64,000 nucleotides of DNA from Streptomyces sp. man185 (GTDB taxonomy: Bacteria > Actinomycetota > Actinomycetes > Streptomycetales > Streptomycetaceae): NCBI GenBank assembly GCA_002551355.1, contig NTHE01000026.1:1-64000 (forward strand). The letters are read 5' to 3'. Position 1 is the stretch's first letter. The number at the start of each line of letters is the position of its first letter. Below the pieces are notes generated by a model. The model had not been told where the DNA came from. It saw nothing but the letters and a program-made list of their open reading frames with translations, and made no database searches. The position numbers and the translations under genes were made by a program. Positions 17,401 to 26,727 of the stretch are shown here, piece after piece.

Positions 17401-18046
17401 GGCGCCGGACCGGAGCGAGGGCGGGGCACCGGCCGGACCATCGCCCAAGGCTTCGCCCAGGACATCGGCAGGGGCAACGACCGGGGACCGGGCTGCGCCG
17501 GCCGCCGAGTTCCGGCGGAACGGGCCGGTGTGGCAGCTGCGTTGGGACGGGGTGACCGTGCACGTCCCGGACGCCAAGGGCCTGCGGGACCTGCACAGCC
17601 TGCTGGGCCTGCCCGGCTCCGACGTCCCCGCCGTCGAGCTCCTCGCACCCGAGGGCGGGGACCTCGTCGTCGCCGCCGGGCGGCTCGGCGGCGACCCGGT
17701 GCTCGACGAGGAGGCCAAGCGCCGCTACAAGGAACACCTGGCCCGGCTCGACGCCGAGATAGACCGAGCCGCCGCCCGGGACGACACCCGGCAGGTGGAG
17801 AAGTACGACCGGGAACGCCAGGCCCTCCTCGACGAGCTCCGCACCGCGGCGGGGCTCGGCGGCCGGACCCGCCGGCTCGGCGACCAGACCGAGCGGGCCC
17901 GCAAGACGGTCACCGCCCGGATCCGCGACACCCTGCGCAAGCTGGACACCCTGCACCCCGCGCTGGCGGCCCATCTCAAGGCCTCCGTGACGACCGGGAC
18001 CACCTGCGCCTACCGCCCCGAGCACTCCCCCGACTGGCGACTCTGA
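14486..18046 (+). CDS. Large AAA/STAND-type ATPase with TPR-like and C-terminal helical domain
   Basis: A 1186-residue signalling ATPase. Walker A is GEAGIGKST (residues 34-42) and Walker B is PLVVVLDDLHSSDP (about 197-210). A STAND-style helical region follows (RTGGNPFFVEQTARLW and a winged-helix-like stretch). The middle (about 430-900) is Ala/Leu/Asp-rich and resembles TPR repeats. The C-terminus (about 1090-1186) is a basic helical domain ending HLKASVTTGTTCAYRPE, shared with regulators of this class. I see no clear LuxR or SARP DNA-binding domain. Gly/Pro-rich low-complexity inserts lie at about 112-172 and 940-1010. The ATG at 14486 was chosen over a GTG two codons earlier. Sensed ligand and target are unknown. 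Confidence 0.72.
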   Translation: MTPALFGRDHAVGVLRAEIARATDSHGGLVLVTGEAGIGKSTLVTDAAHEARRRGALVVGGSCWDSDNTPGYWPWVQILRGLRRSATAAEWAAAQEASDGRLAVLLGDPVRAAMVGADGPGAGTLPVPGADRGPGADGVQSGEPGTEAGGGPPGIGAPGDGPTGHGSTGAGASEGAEAFGLYDAVTTALVTVSQSRPLVVVLDDLHSSDPASLRLLEFAAQHAWFERLLLIGTYRDVEVEAPGHPLQPLILPLVSRAAATLTLTGLGRDEVGALMTVTTGREPAPQLIDEVHRRTGGNPFFVEQTARLWHSGSPVSTIPPGVREAVRQRLALLPEPVVSLLTSAALLGREFGRQVLAVVHGSPVPHVDRLLESAVVARVVVPRPSGQYAFAHDLLRETLYASLDDAEARERHAAVVRALDAHGGLGDALPPGALARHAHLAGGALDRDRRIDLLLAAARDASGRLADEEAVGHCRRALAVASDASDAAGRGPDLRRATLIGLDLAGQLRHAGETAEAQRLLDRSVARARELDEPELLARVAMTLHREGSLGGRGVSTMGLLAEAHRRLTGKEGQENLSDDRLAQELAINIMALARSGSDDEALAFSLWARHDSVWGLGSAVERLGLTDEMTVVGRRAGHQDMELHAASMRWVALLELGDPAFLDQFRVYLRLAELTALPRFALGVAVDTSLIASLQGRFAEASTALEDDALDPENNDHAAFGFMGHHLHWSLHLLKGHFAEAEETLDELPASGYPYPALLEAVTAVEQGDATPALRLIAGHADRAAPYPRAFMPLWLRLLAQTAAVTGDPRLIARAEDELTPYTGQWVVSLYGCDIGGPVDLWLGMLAAARDDQDTAVAALTEAAASSDSLGARPWAVRARLCLARSLLARAGAGEARAGFGAGGASSGDTGEARRLLGEVAREARELALHHVEAEAAALRTPPPTTPAGATTAAVDASAATSVSRSQDPVAAPDRSEGGAPAGPSPKASPRTSAGATTGDRAAPAAEFRRNGPVWQLRWDGVTVHVPDAKGLRDLHSLLGLPGSDVPAVELLAPEGGDLVVAAGRLGGDPVLDEEAKRRYKEHLARLDAEIDRAAARDDTRQVEKYDRERQALLDELRTAAGLGGRTRRLGDQTERARKTVTARIRDTLRKLDTLHPALAAHLKASVTTGTTCAYRPEHSPDWRL

Positions 18047-18206
18047 CCAACACCGGCCCGGGCTACCGGAACCCACCGGCCCGACCGCTCGCCCCGGGCC
18101 TCAGGGAACGGCGCAGCCCTGCCGCTCGCGCCCCCACGCCGGGGCCCGCCGCCCTCCCCTCCCTGTGCCGCTGGGGCGTGTCCGGCGGATCAGGGCCGGA
18201 CAGGCC

Positions 18207-19404
18207 CTAGCGCTCGACGACCACGTCGGCCACGGCACACGCCACGTTGTCGGGCCCGCCCGCCCCGCGGGCCAGGCCGACCAGCCGGTGTACGGCCTCC
18301 TCCGGGGCGTCCGACGCGATGACCGCCGCCCTCACGTCCGCCTCGTCCACCACCGCCGACAGGCCGTCCGAGCAGACCAGATAACGGTCCCCCGCCACCA
18401 CCTCCTGCAGGCGCACGTCGGGGCGGCACGCCACGGCCACCCCGGCGGACCGCGCCTCGCCGACCAGCGCCTTCAGCAGCAGGGCGGGGCCCGGGTGGGA
18501 AGCCGCCTCCTCCCGGCTCAGCGAACCGTCGTCGATCATCGACTGGACCAGGCTGTGGTCGTGCGTGATCCGGAACAGCTCCCCGCCCCGCAGCAGATAG
18601 GCCCGCGAGTCCCCGATGTGCACCAGCCCGAGCCGCGATCCGGTCCACAGCATCGCGGTGAGCGTGGTCCCCGAACCGTCCGGGGCCGCACAGGGCGCGA
18701 CCGCGTTCCGGACCGCCCGTGCGGCCGAATCCGCCGTGTCCTCCAGGGCGTTCAGCAGCTCCGCGGCGGACAGCGCACCGCCCCGGGCGCCCCAAAGCGG
18801 AGGGCATGAGCGCCTCGATCGCCGCAGCACTCGCCTCGGCCCCTCCCTCCCCGAAACCGTCGGCGACCGCCAGCAGCCGGGGTCCCGCGAACGCCGCGTC
18901 CTGATTCGCCGTACGCACCGCGCCGGTATCGGTCAGCGCGGCGCACCTGATCGCGAGCGGCACCACCCCCGGGTCCCCCGTGTTCTCCGAGTTGCCTGTG
19001 TTCTCCGTGTTGTCCGGCATCCGCGACATGGTCCCGCCCTCCGCTGACAGATGGCCGACGAGGTACATCGCCAGATCGCGCCGGGTCGCCGTCTCGGCCT
19101 CCACCCGCGCCCAGTAGGCCCGGATCTCCCCGGCCGCGGCACCGGCGTCGAGCGTCACGACCCGGCCGATCCGGCTCAGGGGCATGCCGATCCTGCGCAG
19201 CCACGCCACGAGCCGGGCCCCCTCCACCTGCGCCGGGTCGTAGTACCGGTAGCCGTTCACCGGGTCGACCAGGGCGGGTGGGAGCAGACCCAACTCGTCG
19301 TAGCGCCGGAGCGCCTTGGCGGAGAGCCGGGACAACCGGGCGAACTCCCCGATCGTCACCAGCTCCCCGCCCGCGGCGCCCACCGCGCGGCCTTCGCGTT
19401 CCAC
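18207..19404 (-). pseudogene. MerR-PP2C fusion regulator, split by a +1 frameshift
   Basis: Two overlapping frames together encode one protein. The first frame, from GTG 19404 (AGGAGG upstream), encodes a MerR DNA-binding domain (IGEFARLSRLSAKALRRYDE, residues about 17-36) and the start of a PP2C phosphatase (NQDAAF, VADGFGEGG). The second frame continues with GSGTTLTAMLW, VHIGDSRAYLLRGG, THDHSLVQSMIDDG, VCSDGLSAVVD and GPDNVACAVADV, and stops at 18207. All metal-binding PP2C motifs are present when the frames are joined. The break is at a C4 run (18790-18793, G4 in the message). Removing one base restores a continuous reading (EALMPSALGARGGALSAAEL). It is either an inactivated gene or an assembly error. 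If intact it would be a phosphatase-linked transcription factor. Confidence 0.8.
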
Positions 19405-19508
19405 CCCGTACCTCCTCGCACCGGGCGACTCCGCCCGGCCCCACCGATGCTGGGGCTTCCCCCGCGGGGAAGGTCAAGGATGCACGGGGCGGGCCCGTCC
19501 GCAGTCGA

Positions 19509-20362
19509 TCACTTCCGGTTGTAGATCCGCATCGTCGCCGAGCCGAAGACCACCAGCAGCAACCCGGTCCAGCCCAGCGTCCAGGCGATCTCGGTGGCAG
19601 GCCAGTCGCCCTCCATCAAGTCACGCACCGCCGTGGCGAGGTGGGTGACCGGGCTGTTGTTCACGAAGGCCTGGAGCCAGCCCGGCATCGTCTTCGGGTC
19701 GACGAAGACATTGCTGAGGAACGTCAGCGGGAAGATCACCATCATGCTGACGCCCATCACCGACTTCTCGGAACGCAGCAGCAGCCCGAACATCGTCCAG
19801 ATCCAGGAGAACGCGAACGAGAACACGACCAGCAGCACGATGCCGGCCAGCACGCCGAGCACACCGCCGTCCGGACGGAAGCCGATGACCATGCCGACGG
19901 CGAGCATCACGACCGACGCCAGCAGATAGCGCAGGACGTCGCCGAGCAGATAGCCGACCATCGGAGCGGGCCGCCAGATCGGCAGCGTGCGGAACCGGTC
20001 GAAGACGCCCTTGGAGATATCCGTGTTCACCGCGATGCCCGTGTACATCGTGATCATCACGACGCTCATCACCATGATGCCGGGCAGCAGGAACTGGATG
20101 TACTCCTCCGTGGAGCCGGCCAGCGCCCCTCCGAAGAGATACGTGTACATCAGGACCAGCATGATCGGGAAGGCCGTGACATCGAAGAGCTGCTCCGGCA
20201 CATGCTTGATCTTCAGCATGGCGCGCCAGCCGAAGGTCACCGATGCCGACAGGGCGCTCGGCCTCGGCGGGCGCTCGTGGCCCACCATCAGCGCCGAGAG
20301 GCGTTCCTTGTCCGGCGCGGCGAGCGCGACGTCCTCCAGCTCCGTCTTGGCGGTCGCGGTGC

Positions 20363-20366
<4 letters not shown>
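19509..20366 (-). CDS. ABC-2 type transporter permease (DrrB-like)
   Basis: A 285-residue permease with about six hydrophobic segments after a cytoplasmic N-terminus of about 55 residues. FPIMLVLMYTYLFGGALAGS and FLLPGIMVMSVVMITMYTGI are typical of the daunorubicin-resistance DrrB family, as is the conserved RTLPIWRPAPMVGYLLGDVL loop. It forms an exporter with the ATPase encoded upstream. The ATG at 20366 overlaps the ATPase stop codon by 4 nt (ATGA), which indicates translational coupling. Substrate unknown. Confidence 0.93.
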
Positions 20367-21334
<968 letters not shown>

Positions 21335-21392
21335 GATCCATTCCTTGTGGGTCGTCGGTGGAAGTCTGTGGGCCGCGCCGTGCTCCGGCTGC

Positions 21393-21995
21393 TCATGAGA
21401 CGTACGGGCGGACGGCGCGCGCCTCGCGCAGGGCCCAGCCCCACCAGCCGAGCTGGTCGAGCATCAGGCCGACGGACCGGTCCCGGCCGGTGTCGCCGGG
21501 CTGCCCCTCCAGCGGCTGCTGGAGGACGTCGAGCGCGACCCCGTTCCTCAGGGTCACCGTGTGCAGCTCGGTGAAGACCGAACGCAGCTGCTCCACGGCG
21601 TACAGCCCGGCGGAACCGTGTCCGTAGCTGACGAAGGCGACCGGCTTGGTCTGCCACTCCTCGTAGGCGAAGTCGATGGCCTGCTTCAGGGAGGCGGGGA
21701 ACGAGCGGTTGTACTCCGGGGTGACCACGACGAAGGCCTCGGCCCTGGAGATCTCCTCGGTGAACTCCGTCATCTGGTCGGTCGCCCGCCCCGGGTAGTG
21801 CACCGGGAAGTCGAACTCGGCGAGGTCCAGCACAGCGAGGTCCAGCTCGCTCCGGTGCCGGGCCCGCTCCATGAACCAGCGGCCGACCGCGTCGCCGATA
21901 CGGCCTTCGCGGGTGCTGCCGATGATCACCGCGACGCGCAGCGGAAGGCTGCTTTCCGCACCCCGGCGCTCGCCGGAGCTGTCGTCCGTCGTCAT
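21393..21995 (-). CDS. NADPH-dependent FMN reductase / quinone reductase-like protein
   Basis: A 200-residue flavodoxin-fold protein. The N-terminal loop VAVIIGSTREGRIGDAVGRW (about 21-40) binds the FMN phosphate, and FVVVTPEYNRSFPASLKQAI (about 88-107) is the family signature. GHGSAGLYAVEQLR is the third FMN-binding loop. It differs clearly from the reductase at 13154, so it is not a recent duplicate. Its position directly upstream of the ABC exporter genes on the same strand suggests a joint detoxification role, but that is inference. Confidence 0.9.
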   Translation of the reverse strand: MTTDDSSGERRGAESSLPLRVAVIIGSTREGRIGDAVGRWFMERARHRSELDLAVLDLAEFDFPVHYPGRATDQMTEFTEEISRAEAFVVVTPEYNRSFPASLKQAIDFAYEEWQTKPVAFVSYGHGSAGLYAVEQLRSVFTELHTVTLRNGVALDVLQQPLEGQPGDTGRDRSVGLMLDQLGWWGWALREARAVRPYVS

Positions 21996-22113
21996 CGTTT
22001 GCTCCTCCTCCCGCGACCCCGTCGCCTCCCGGCCTCCCGGGCCCGGCCTGCCTGGTCTTCATATCCGGGCCAGGCCGTTCCGCTCCCTCACCTCATGGGC
22101 GCCAGACGCGGGG

Positions 22114-22146
22114 GCGCGGCCGCCAGATTGAATCTGGCAGCCGCGC
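22114..22146 (-). terminator. Hairpin downstream of the small membrane protein gene
   Basis: GCGCGGC-C-GCCAGA and TCTGGC-A-GCCGCGC form a 13-bp stem with one C/A mismatch and a TTGAA loop. It lies 34 nt past the stop of the minus-strand gene ending at 22181. Confidence 0.65.
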
Positions 22147-22180
22147 ACGCGGTCGGAGAAGCCCGGATGCCGAACGGGCT

Positions 22181-22588
22181 TCAGGTCTCCCGCGTGTAGA
22201 GGTAGTAGTACGACACGACGAGGACGCCCACTCCGACGACCAGCCCCAGAGCGGCCGACCGCAGCACGCTGGTATCGGTGAGGCTCACCAGGAAGCCGAT
22301 CGCGCACGCGGTCAGCGCGCCGTACACGGCTGCCCGCAGCTCGCGCGGCAGGGAACGCTGGACCCGGCCCACCGCGAAGCAGAGGGCCGCCAGAGCGACA
22401 CCGGCGACGAGCCCGAGCAGAACCTGCCCGCCGGTGCTGGGACCGCCGTCTCGACGGATGAACGCCGCGTAGAACCCGTAGATCACGCCGAGCAGCAGAG
22501 GCAGTGCCCAGGCGAGCGGGGTGTGGTGACGGGTCCGCGCGTGGGCGCGGGTACCCCTTCGGCCGGGCATGGCTGCGTGTGTGGCCAT
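22181..22588 (-). CDS. Small four-helix membrane protein of unknown function
   Basis: A 135-residue protein with a basic, His-rich N-terminus (about 1-24) and four predicted membrane helices: LAWALPLLLGVIYGFYAAFI, GQVLLGLVAGVALAALCFAV, AAVYGALTACAIGFLVSL and AALGLVVGVGVLVVSYYYLY. No enzymatic motif is seen. The ATG at 22588 is preceded by GGAAGGAG. It is divergent from the membrane protein gene starting at 22720. I do not recognise a named family. Confidence 0.75.
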   Translation of the reverse strand: MATHAAMPGRRGTRAHARTRHHTPLAWALPLLLGVIYGFYAAFIRRDGGPSTGGQVLLGLVAGVALAALCFAVGRVQRSLPRELRAAVYGALTACAIGFLVSLTDTSVLRSAALGLVVGVGVLVVSYYYLYTRET

Positions 22589-22719
22589 CGCGGACAGCTC
22601 CTTCCGTCGCCCCCGTCGCAGGCCCCCGTTTCTCCAGAGCACACCCGACCGCGCCGCCCGGCAACTCGAATGGCCTACGGCCCGGAGCGGCCCGGCCCCG
22701 GACGGGATTGTCTGAAGGA

Positions 22720-23634
22720 GTGCGGACCTCTTCCTCGGCCACGTCCCCGGCCTCCCCGGCCTCCTCGACCTCGGCGGTCGCGGTGGCCTTCTCGGCGGTC
22801 CTGCTCGTCCTGCTCGCCGTCCTCGTCCCGTTGAGCGCGCTCTCCGCCTGGGTCGACCTGGAGATCGACGACACCGACCGGTATGTCGCCGCCGTGTCAC
22901 CGCTCTCCTCCGACCCGGCGGTGCAGGCCACCGTGGCGGACCTGGTCACCGAGGAGGCGATGCGACAGATCGACCTCGGTCCGCTCCAGGACACGGTCCG
23001 GGAGTTCCTGCACGAGACCGTGCGGTCGTTCACCACCACCGAGGCCTTCCGCAACGCCTGGGACACCGCGAACCGGGCCGCGCACCAGGCGGTGACGGCC
23101 GCACTGGACGGCGACAGCGGCCAGGCCGTCACGATCGATCTGGCCCCGGTGATCGAGCAGGTCAAACAGGACCTGGTACGCGACGGGGTGCCGTTCGCCG
23201 ACCAGATCCCGGTCGAGCGGACGGAGATCACCGTGCTCGGCCCCGGTCAGGCCGACGAGCTCAGGAGCTCGTTCCACTGGCTCCGCTACTGCAGCATCTG
23301 GCCGGCCGTCGCCACGCTGGTGCTCCTCGTCCTGGTGGTGGGCATCGCGACCGTCCGGCGCGGGCTGCGGGCCGGGTTGTGGGCGACCGCCATCGTGGGC
23401 GCCGGGTTCGTGCTGGGGGCGATCGTGCTCCGGGTGCTGGTCGCGGCCGGCCGCAGCCGGGTGCTGGACGAGGTGCCGGGCAACGACCGGGACGCAGCCT
23501 CCGCCGTGGTCGACGCCCTGACCGCCTCGCTGCGGACCACGGTGTGGGTGGTGCTGGTGGTCGGCGCGGTCCTGCTCGTGGGGGCGGTGATGGCCAGGGT
23601 GCTGCTGGGGCGCAGGAAGGCGGGACGGGGGTGA
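22720..23634 (+). CDS. Membrane protein with large extracytoplasmic domain, unknown function
   Basis: About 304 residues. One N-terminal membrane segment (VAFSAVLLVLLAVLVPLSAL) is followed by a helical extracytoplasmic region of about 150 residues. That region begins WVDLEIDDTDRYVAAVSPLS and carries a repeated 'V...L..EAM...' helical pattern. Three C-terminal helices follow (PAVATLVLLVLVVGIAT, LWATAIVGAGFVLGAIVL, VWVVLVVGAVLLVGAVMARV). The start is uncertain: GTG 22720 has GAAGGA directly adjacent, which is too close to be ideal. Similar proteins are annotated only as integral membrane proteins. The gene ends 10 nt before a pair of parS sites. Confidence 0.7.
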   Translation: MRTSSSATSPASPASSTSAVAVAFSAVLLVLLAVLVPLSALSAWVDLEIDDTDRYVAAVSPLSSDPAVQATVADLVTEEAMRQIDLGPLQDTVREFLHETVRSFTTTEAFRNAWDTANRAAHQAVTAALDGDSGQAVTIDLAPVIEQVKQDLVRDGVPFADQIPVERTEITVLGPGQADELRSSFHWLRYCSIWPAVATLVLLVLVVGIATVRRGLRAGLWATAIVGAGFVLGAIVLRVLVAAGRSRVLDEVPGNDRDAASAVVDALTASLRTTVWVVLVVGAVLLVGAVMARVLLGRRKAGRG

Positions 23635-23644
23635 CCGTGGAGAC

Positions 23645-23658
23645 GTTTCACGTGAAAC
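23645..23658. promoter_or_regulatory. parS site 1
   Basis: An exact GTTTCACGTGAAAC, the perfect palindrome bound by ParB in Streptomyces and other bacteria. It marks DNA for the segregation complex around the origin. Confidence 0.93.
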
Positions 23659-23670
23659 ACCCGTACGGAT

Positions 23671-23684
23671 GTTTCACGTGAAAC
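23671..23684. promoter_or_regulatory. parS site 2
   Basis: A second exact GTTTCACGTGAAAC, 26 bp centre to centre from site 1 (about two and a half helical turns). The two palindromes sit in the 87-nt gap between convergent genes. Confidence 0.93.
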
Positions 23685-23721
23685 AACGGGACAGAACCCG
23701 CACGAGGGACCGCCGACCGGC

Positions 23722-24123
23722 TCAGGCCTCCGGCGAGCGCCCCTGGAGGCGCTCCATCTCACGGCGGTCGCGCTTGGTCGGACGGCCCGTACCCCGGTCC
23801 CGTACCGGGACCTGGATCGCGAGCTCGCGCGGCGGCGGGGGCGGGCTGTTGTCGACGAAGCAATCGGCGGCCACCGGCGGGCCGACCCGCTTCTTCACGA
23901 TCTTCGAGACGACGACCACCCGGTCCCGCCCCGCATGCCGGAGCCGTACCTCGTCACCGATGCGGACGCCCTGGGCGGGCTTGGCCCGCTCACCGCCGAC
24001 CTTCACATGCCCGGCTCGGCAGGCGGCGGCCGCCTGGGCACGGGTCTTCGTCAGCCGGACCGACCAGATCCACACGTCGACCCGGACGCTTCCTTCCGCC
24101 TGCGGCGCGTCACCGGAAACCAT
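23722..24123 (-). CDS. S4-domain RNA-binding protein (Hsp15-like)
   Basis: A 133-residue protein with an N-terminal S4 RNA-binding fold (VRVDVWIWSVRLTKTRAQAA, then CRAGHVKVGGERAKPAQGVR) as in the heat-shock protein Hsp15, which binds free 50S subunits carrying nascent chains. The C-terminus (about 75-133) has a Pro run and a basic tail GRPTKRDRREMERLQGR that could bind RNA. The start is taken as ATG 24123. Another in-frame ATG at 24177 would add 18 residues without an obvious ribosome site. Confidence 0.85.
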   Translation of the reverse strand: MVSGDAPQAEGSVRVDVWIWSVRLTKTRAQAAAACRAGHVKVGGERAKPAQGVRIGDEVRLRHAGRDRVVVVSKIVKKRVGPPVAADCFVDNSPPPPPRELAIQVPVRDRGTGRPTKRDRREMERLQGRSPEA

Positions 24124-24218
24124 AGGTCCGACTCTAGTCCGGTGGACGCGCGGGGCGGCGTCCTTTACGTGCCGCACCTGCCTGGACGGCGCCCGCGACC
24201 ACTGTGTCGGGCCATCGG

Positions 24219-24414
24219 TCAGGAACCGAAGTCGCCGATCACCTCACTCATGTTGTAGCTGTACAGCTCCCGCTTGCAGTCGACGCAGGAGGAACTGGGG
24301 GCGTGCTCGCTGAGCGACCACAACTGCGGGGCCAAGCCGTCGCCGCGCCTGTGGGCCAGGTAGAGATCCTCGGGTGCCCGGGCTGCCCTCGACGGCGGCG
24401 GTGATCGCGGACAT
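24219..24414 (-). pseudogene. Short ORF broken by a +1 frameshift, unknown function
   Basis: One frame begins ATG 24414 (MSAITAAVEGSPGT). A frame one base on continues EDLYLAHRRGDGLAPQLWSL, then a Cys-x-x-Cys stretch (SSSCVDCKRELYSYN) and ends SEVIGDFGS at 24219. Both halves have the G/C-rich third positions of real genes, and the second frame has no start codon of its own. Removing one C from a CCC run just before the EDLYL codons gives a 64-residue protein. No Shine-Dalgarno is evident at 24414, so the true start could be elsewhere. I do not recognise the family. Confidence 0.4.
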
Positions 24415-24591
24415 CGGATACGTACCGAGCGTCCGGAGCCCGCGCGAGCGCATTCCGCGGGAACAAATCAAGCGGGAGCGGATTCTGCGGGATGAGAGAC
24501 CCACCAGGGTGGCCTTTCTGTCATCAGCCACATCGGCCGTTCACCGCAGGCCTCCAACTCTGTTTCTCTCAGCTGTTTTTGACGGACACAC

Positions 24592-24626
24592 ATCAGGCCC
24601 GCACCGGATGGGCACAGGCCTGATGG
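24592..24626 (-). terminator. Hairpin downstream of phoX
   Basis: CATCAGGCC (24592-24600) pairs with GGCCTGATG (24618-24626) across a 17-nt loop. On the minus strand it lies 32 nt past the phoX stop, and an A-rich stretch (CAAAAAC) follows further on. Nothing else was recognised between 24415 and 24591. Confidence 0.55.
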
Positions 24627-24657
24627 TCGGTCGGCCCTACGGCAAGGGCGGCCGGGG

Positions 24658-26727
24658 TCACACTCCGATGTCGCGCCCGTCCTTGCGCCAGACGGCGACG
24701 ACGGAGGGGCGGACGATCTTGCCCGGTCCGTCGGGCCAGACGCTCGCCGGCTTCTCCACGGAGGCTCCGTCGATCTCGCCCGGGTGCTGGACCGCGACCA
24801 GGACCCGGCGGTCCTGGATGACCGGGCCGCAGGTCTCGGCTCCGGCCGGGACGGTGAGGAACTGCTTCAGTTCACCGCGCCGGTCACCGTGGGTCGCCAC
24901 GCCGAACAGCCCGTCGTGCGAGCCGAGCGCGTTGCCGTCCGTGGAGATCCACAGGTTGCCGTGAGCGTCGAACGCCACGTTGTCCGGGCAGGAGATGGGG
25001 CTGACGTTCTCCTTGGGGAAGCCGGAGAAGTACGTCGCCGGGTCGTCCGGGTCGCCCGCCACGAGGAACAGCCGCCAGGCGAAGCCGTCGCTCGTCGGGT
25101 CGTCCCAGTTCTCCGCGAGCTCCAGGATCTGCCCGTGCTTGTTGGCGTTGCGCGGGTTCGCCTCGTCCGCGCCGGGCTTGCCCTCCTTGCCGCGGTCCGA
25201 GTTGTTGGTGAGCGCCACATAGACCCGGCCGGTGCGCGGCGAGGGCTCGACGTCCTCGGGGCGGTCCATCTTGGTCGCGCCGACCTTGTCACCGGCGAGC
25301 CGCGTGTAGACGTACACCTCCTCGGCGGTCATGCCCGGGACGTGCGAGGTGGTGCCGGTGGCCAGCGGGATCCAGACGCCGCTGCCGTCGAACTCTCCGT
25401 CGTTGGGCAGCTTTCCGGTGCCGTCGATCTCGCCGACCGGCGAGTCGCCGGTCAGCTTGGCGACGTACAGCGTGCCCTCGTCCAGCAGCGTCAGGTTGTG
25501 CTCGCGGGCGGCACGCGAGTTCCCCTTCTTCATCCGCTTGCTGGAGACGAACTTGTAGAGGTAGTCGAACTTCTCGTCGTCGCCCATGTAGACGACCGGG
25601 CGGCCGTCGGAGGTGAGCCGGGGCTGTGCGGCCTCGTGCTTGAACCGGCCCAGCGCGGTCCGCTTGCGCGGGGTGGAGTCCGGGTCGTAGGGGTCGAGTT
25701 CGACGACCCAGCCGAAGCGGTTGGCCTCGTTGGGCTCCTTCGCCAGGTCGAACCGCCGGTCGAACCGCTCCCACTTGCGCTCGGAGGCGCTCGTGCCGAT
25801 CCCGTACCGCTTGTGCATGGCGGTGGTGCCGTTGGCGAAGTACTGGTTGAAGTTCTCCTCGCCGTGCAGCGTGGTGCCCCACGGAGTGGTGCCGCCCGCG
25901 CAGTTGTTGAGGGTGCCGAGCACCTTGCGGCCGGTGCGGTCGGCGGACGTGCGCAGCAGGGTGCTCCCCGCGGCCGGGCCCGTCATACGGAACTCGCTGG
26001 TCGCGGTCAGCCGGCGGTTCAGCGGGTGCCGGTTGACCGGCCCCAGCCTGCCGGTGCGGTTCTCCTCCTGGACGACGACCACGGAGAGTCCGTGTGCCGC
26101 CCAGGCGATCTCCACCTGTTCCCGGGTCGGGTTGGCCGGATCGTAACCGCGGAACATGAGGATCTCGTCCGTGTACTCATGGTTGGCGACCATGACCTGC
26201 CGGCCGCGCTCGCCGCGCAGCGGGAGCAGGGAGAGGAAGTCGTTGTTGTAGCCGAACTGGCCCGCCTGCGCCTTCGCCGTCTGCTTGTCCGGGTTGAAGG
26301 CGGGCGCGCCGCGCAGGATCGGCTCGCCCCAGCGGATCACCACGTTCTGGGCGTACCCGTCGGGGATCGTGACCTTGTCGTCCTTGTTGGGCGCGACCGG
26401 CGAGAACCGCAGGCCACGCGCACCGGACGGGCCCGGTTTGTGGGGACGGCCCGGTTTGTTGCCGTGCCCGGCGAGCGCGGCGGCCTCGGCCTGCGGGGCG
26501 CTCGGGCCGGTCAACGCGGCGGTCCCGGCGGCGGTGGCGACGGTGACCACGGCGGCGGCGCGCATCATCGAGCGGCGCGACACGGCACCGGCGATGATGT
26601 CGCCGGCGTACTCGTTGTCGCTGTTGTTGGGCGTCTCCTTGAAGCAGGCGTCCCCGCAGCGGAAGCGGCAGGTCAGCGCGGAACGCCCACCGGGATGCGA
26701 GCTGATGAACGGCAGCAGGTTGCGCAC
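24658..26727 (-). CDS. phoX: PhoX-family alkaline phosphatase, Tat-exported
   Basis: A 689-residue PhoX (DUF839) phosphatase that would release phosphate from organic esters outside the cell. The GTG at 26727 has GGAGGGAA upstream and gives the family's usual start with a Cys-rich segment (FRCGDACF, about 22-29). A twin-arginine signal SRRSMMRAAAVVTVATAAG (RR at 51-52) follows, placed unusually far from the N-terminus as in this family. Characteristic stretches include YGYNNDF-type FGYNNDFLSLLP, MVANHEYTDE, NCAGGTTPWGTTLHGEENFN, YMGDDEKFDYLYKF, TKMDRPEDVEPSP and SCPDNVAFDAHGNLWISTDG, the last four supplying Ca/Fe ligands in PhoX. A PHO box lies 68-85 nt upstream. Confidence 0.95.
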   Translation of the reverse strand: MRNLLPFISSHPGGRSALTCRFRCGDACFKETPNNSDNEYAGDIIAGAVSRRSMMRAAAVVTVATAAGTAALTGPSAPQAEAAALAGHGNKPGRPHKPGPSGARGLRFSPVAPNKDDKVTIPDGYAQNVVIRWGEPILRGAPAFNPDKQTAKAQAGQFGYNNDFLSLLPLRGERGRQVMVANHEYTDEILMFRGYDPANPTREQVEIAWAAHGLSVVVVQEENRTGRLGPVNRHPLNRRLTATSEFRMTGPAAGSTLLRTSADRTGRKVLGTLNNCAGGTTPWGTTLHGEENFNQYFANGTTAMHKRYGIGTSASERKWERFDRRFDLAKEPNEANRFGWVVELDPYDPDSTPRKRTALGRFKHEAAQPRLTSDGRPVVYMGDDEKFDYLYKFVSSKRMKKGNSRAAREHNLTLLDEGTLYVAKLTGDSPVGEIDGTGKLPNDGEFDGSGVWIPLATGTTSHVPGMTAEEVYVYTRLAGDKVGATKMDRPEDVEPSPRTGRVYVALTNNSDRGKEGKPGADEANPRNANKHGQILELAENWDDPTSDGFAWRLFLVAGDPDDPATYFSGFPKENVSPISCPDNVAFDAHGNLWISTDGNALGSHDGLFGVATHGDRRGELKQFLTVPAGAETCGPVIQDRRVLVAVQHPGEIDGASVEKPASVWPDGPGKIVRPSVVAVWRKDGRDIGV

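Noticed and set aside
18790..18793. Programmed ribosomal frameshift in the MerR-PP2C gene
   Set aside because: The required shift is +1 at a G run, with no slippery heptamer of the -1 type and no clear stimulatory hairpin or rare codon. A base insertion or assembly error is simpler.
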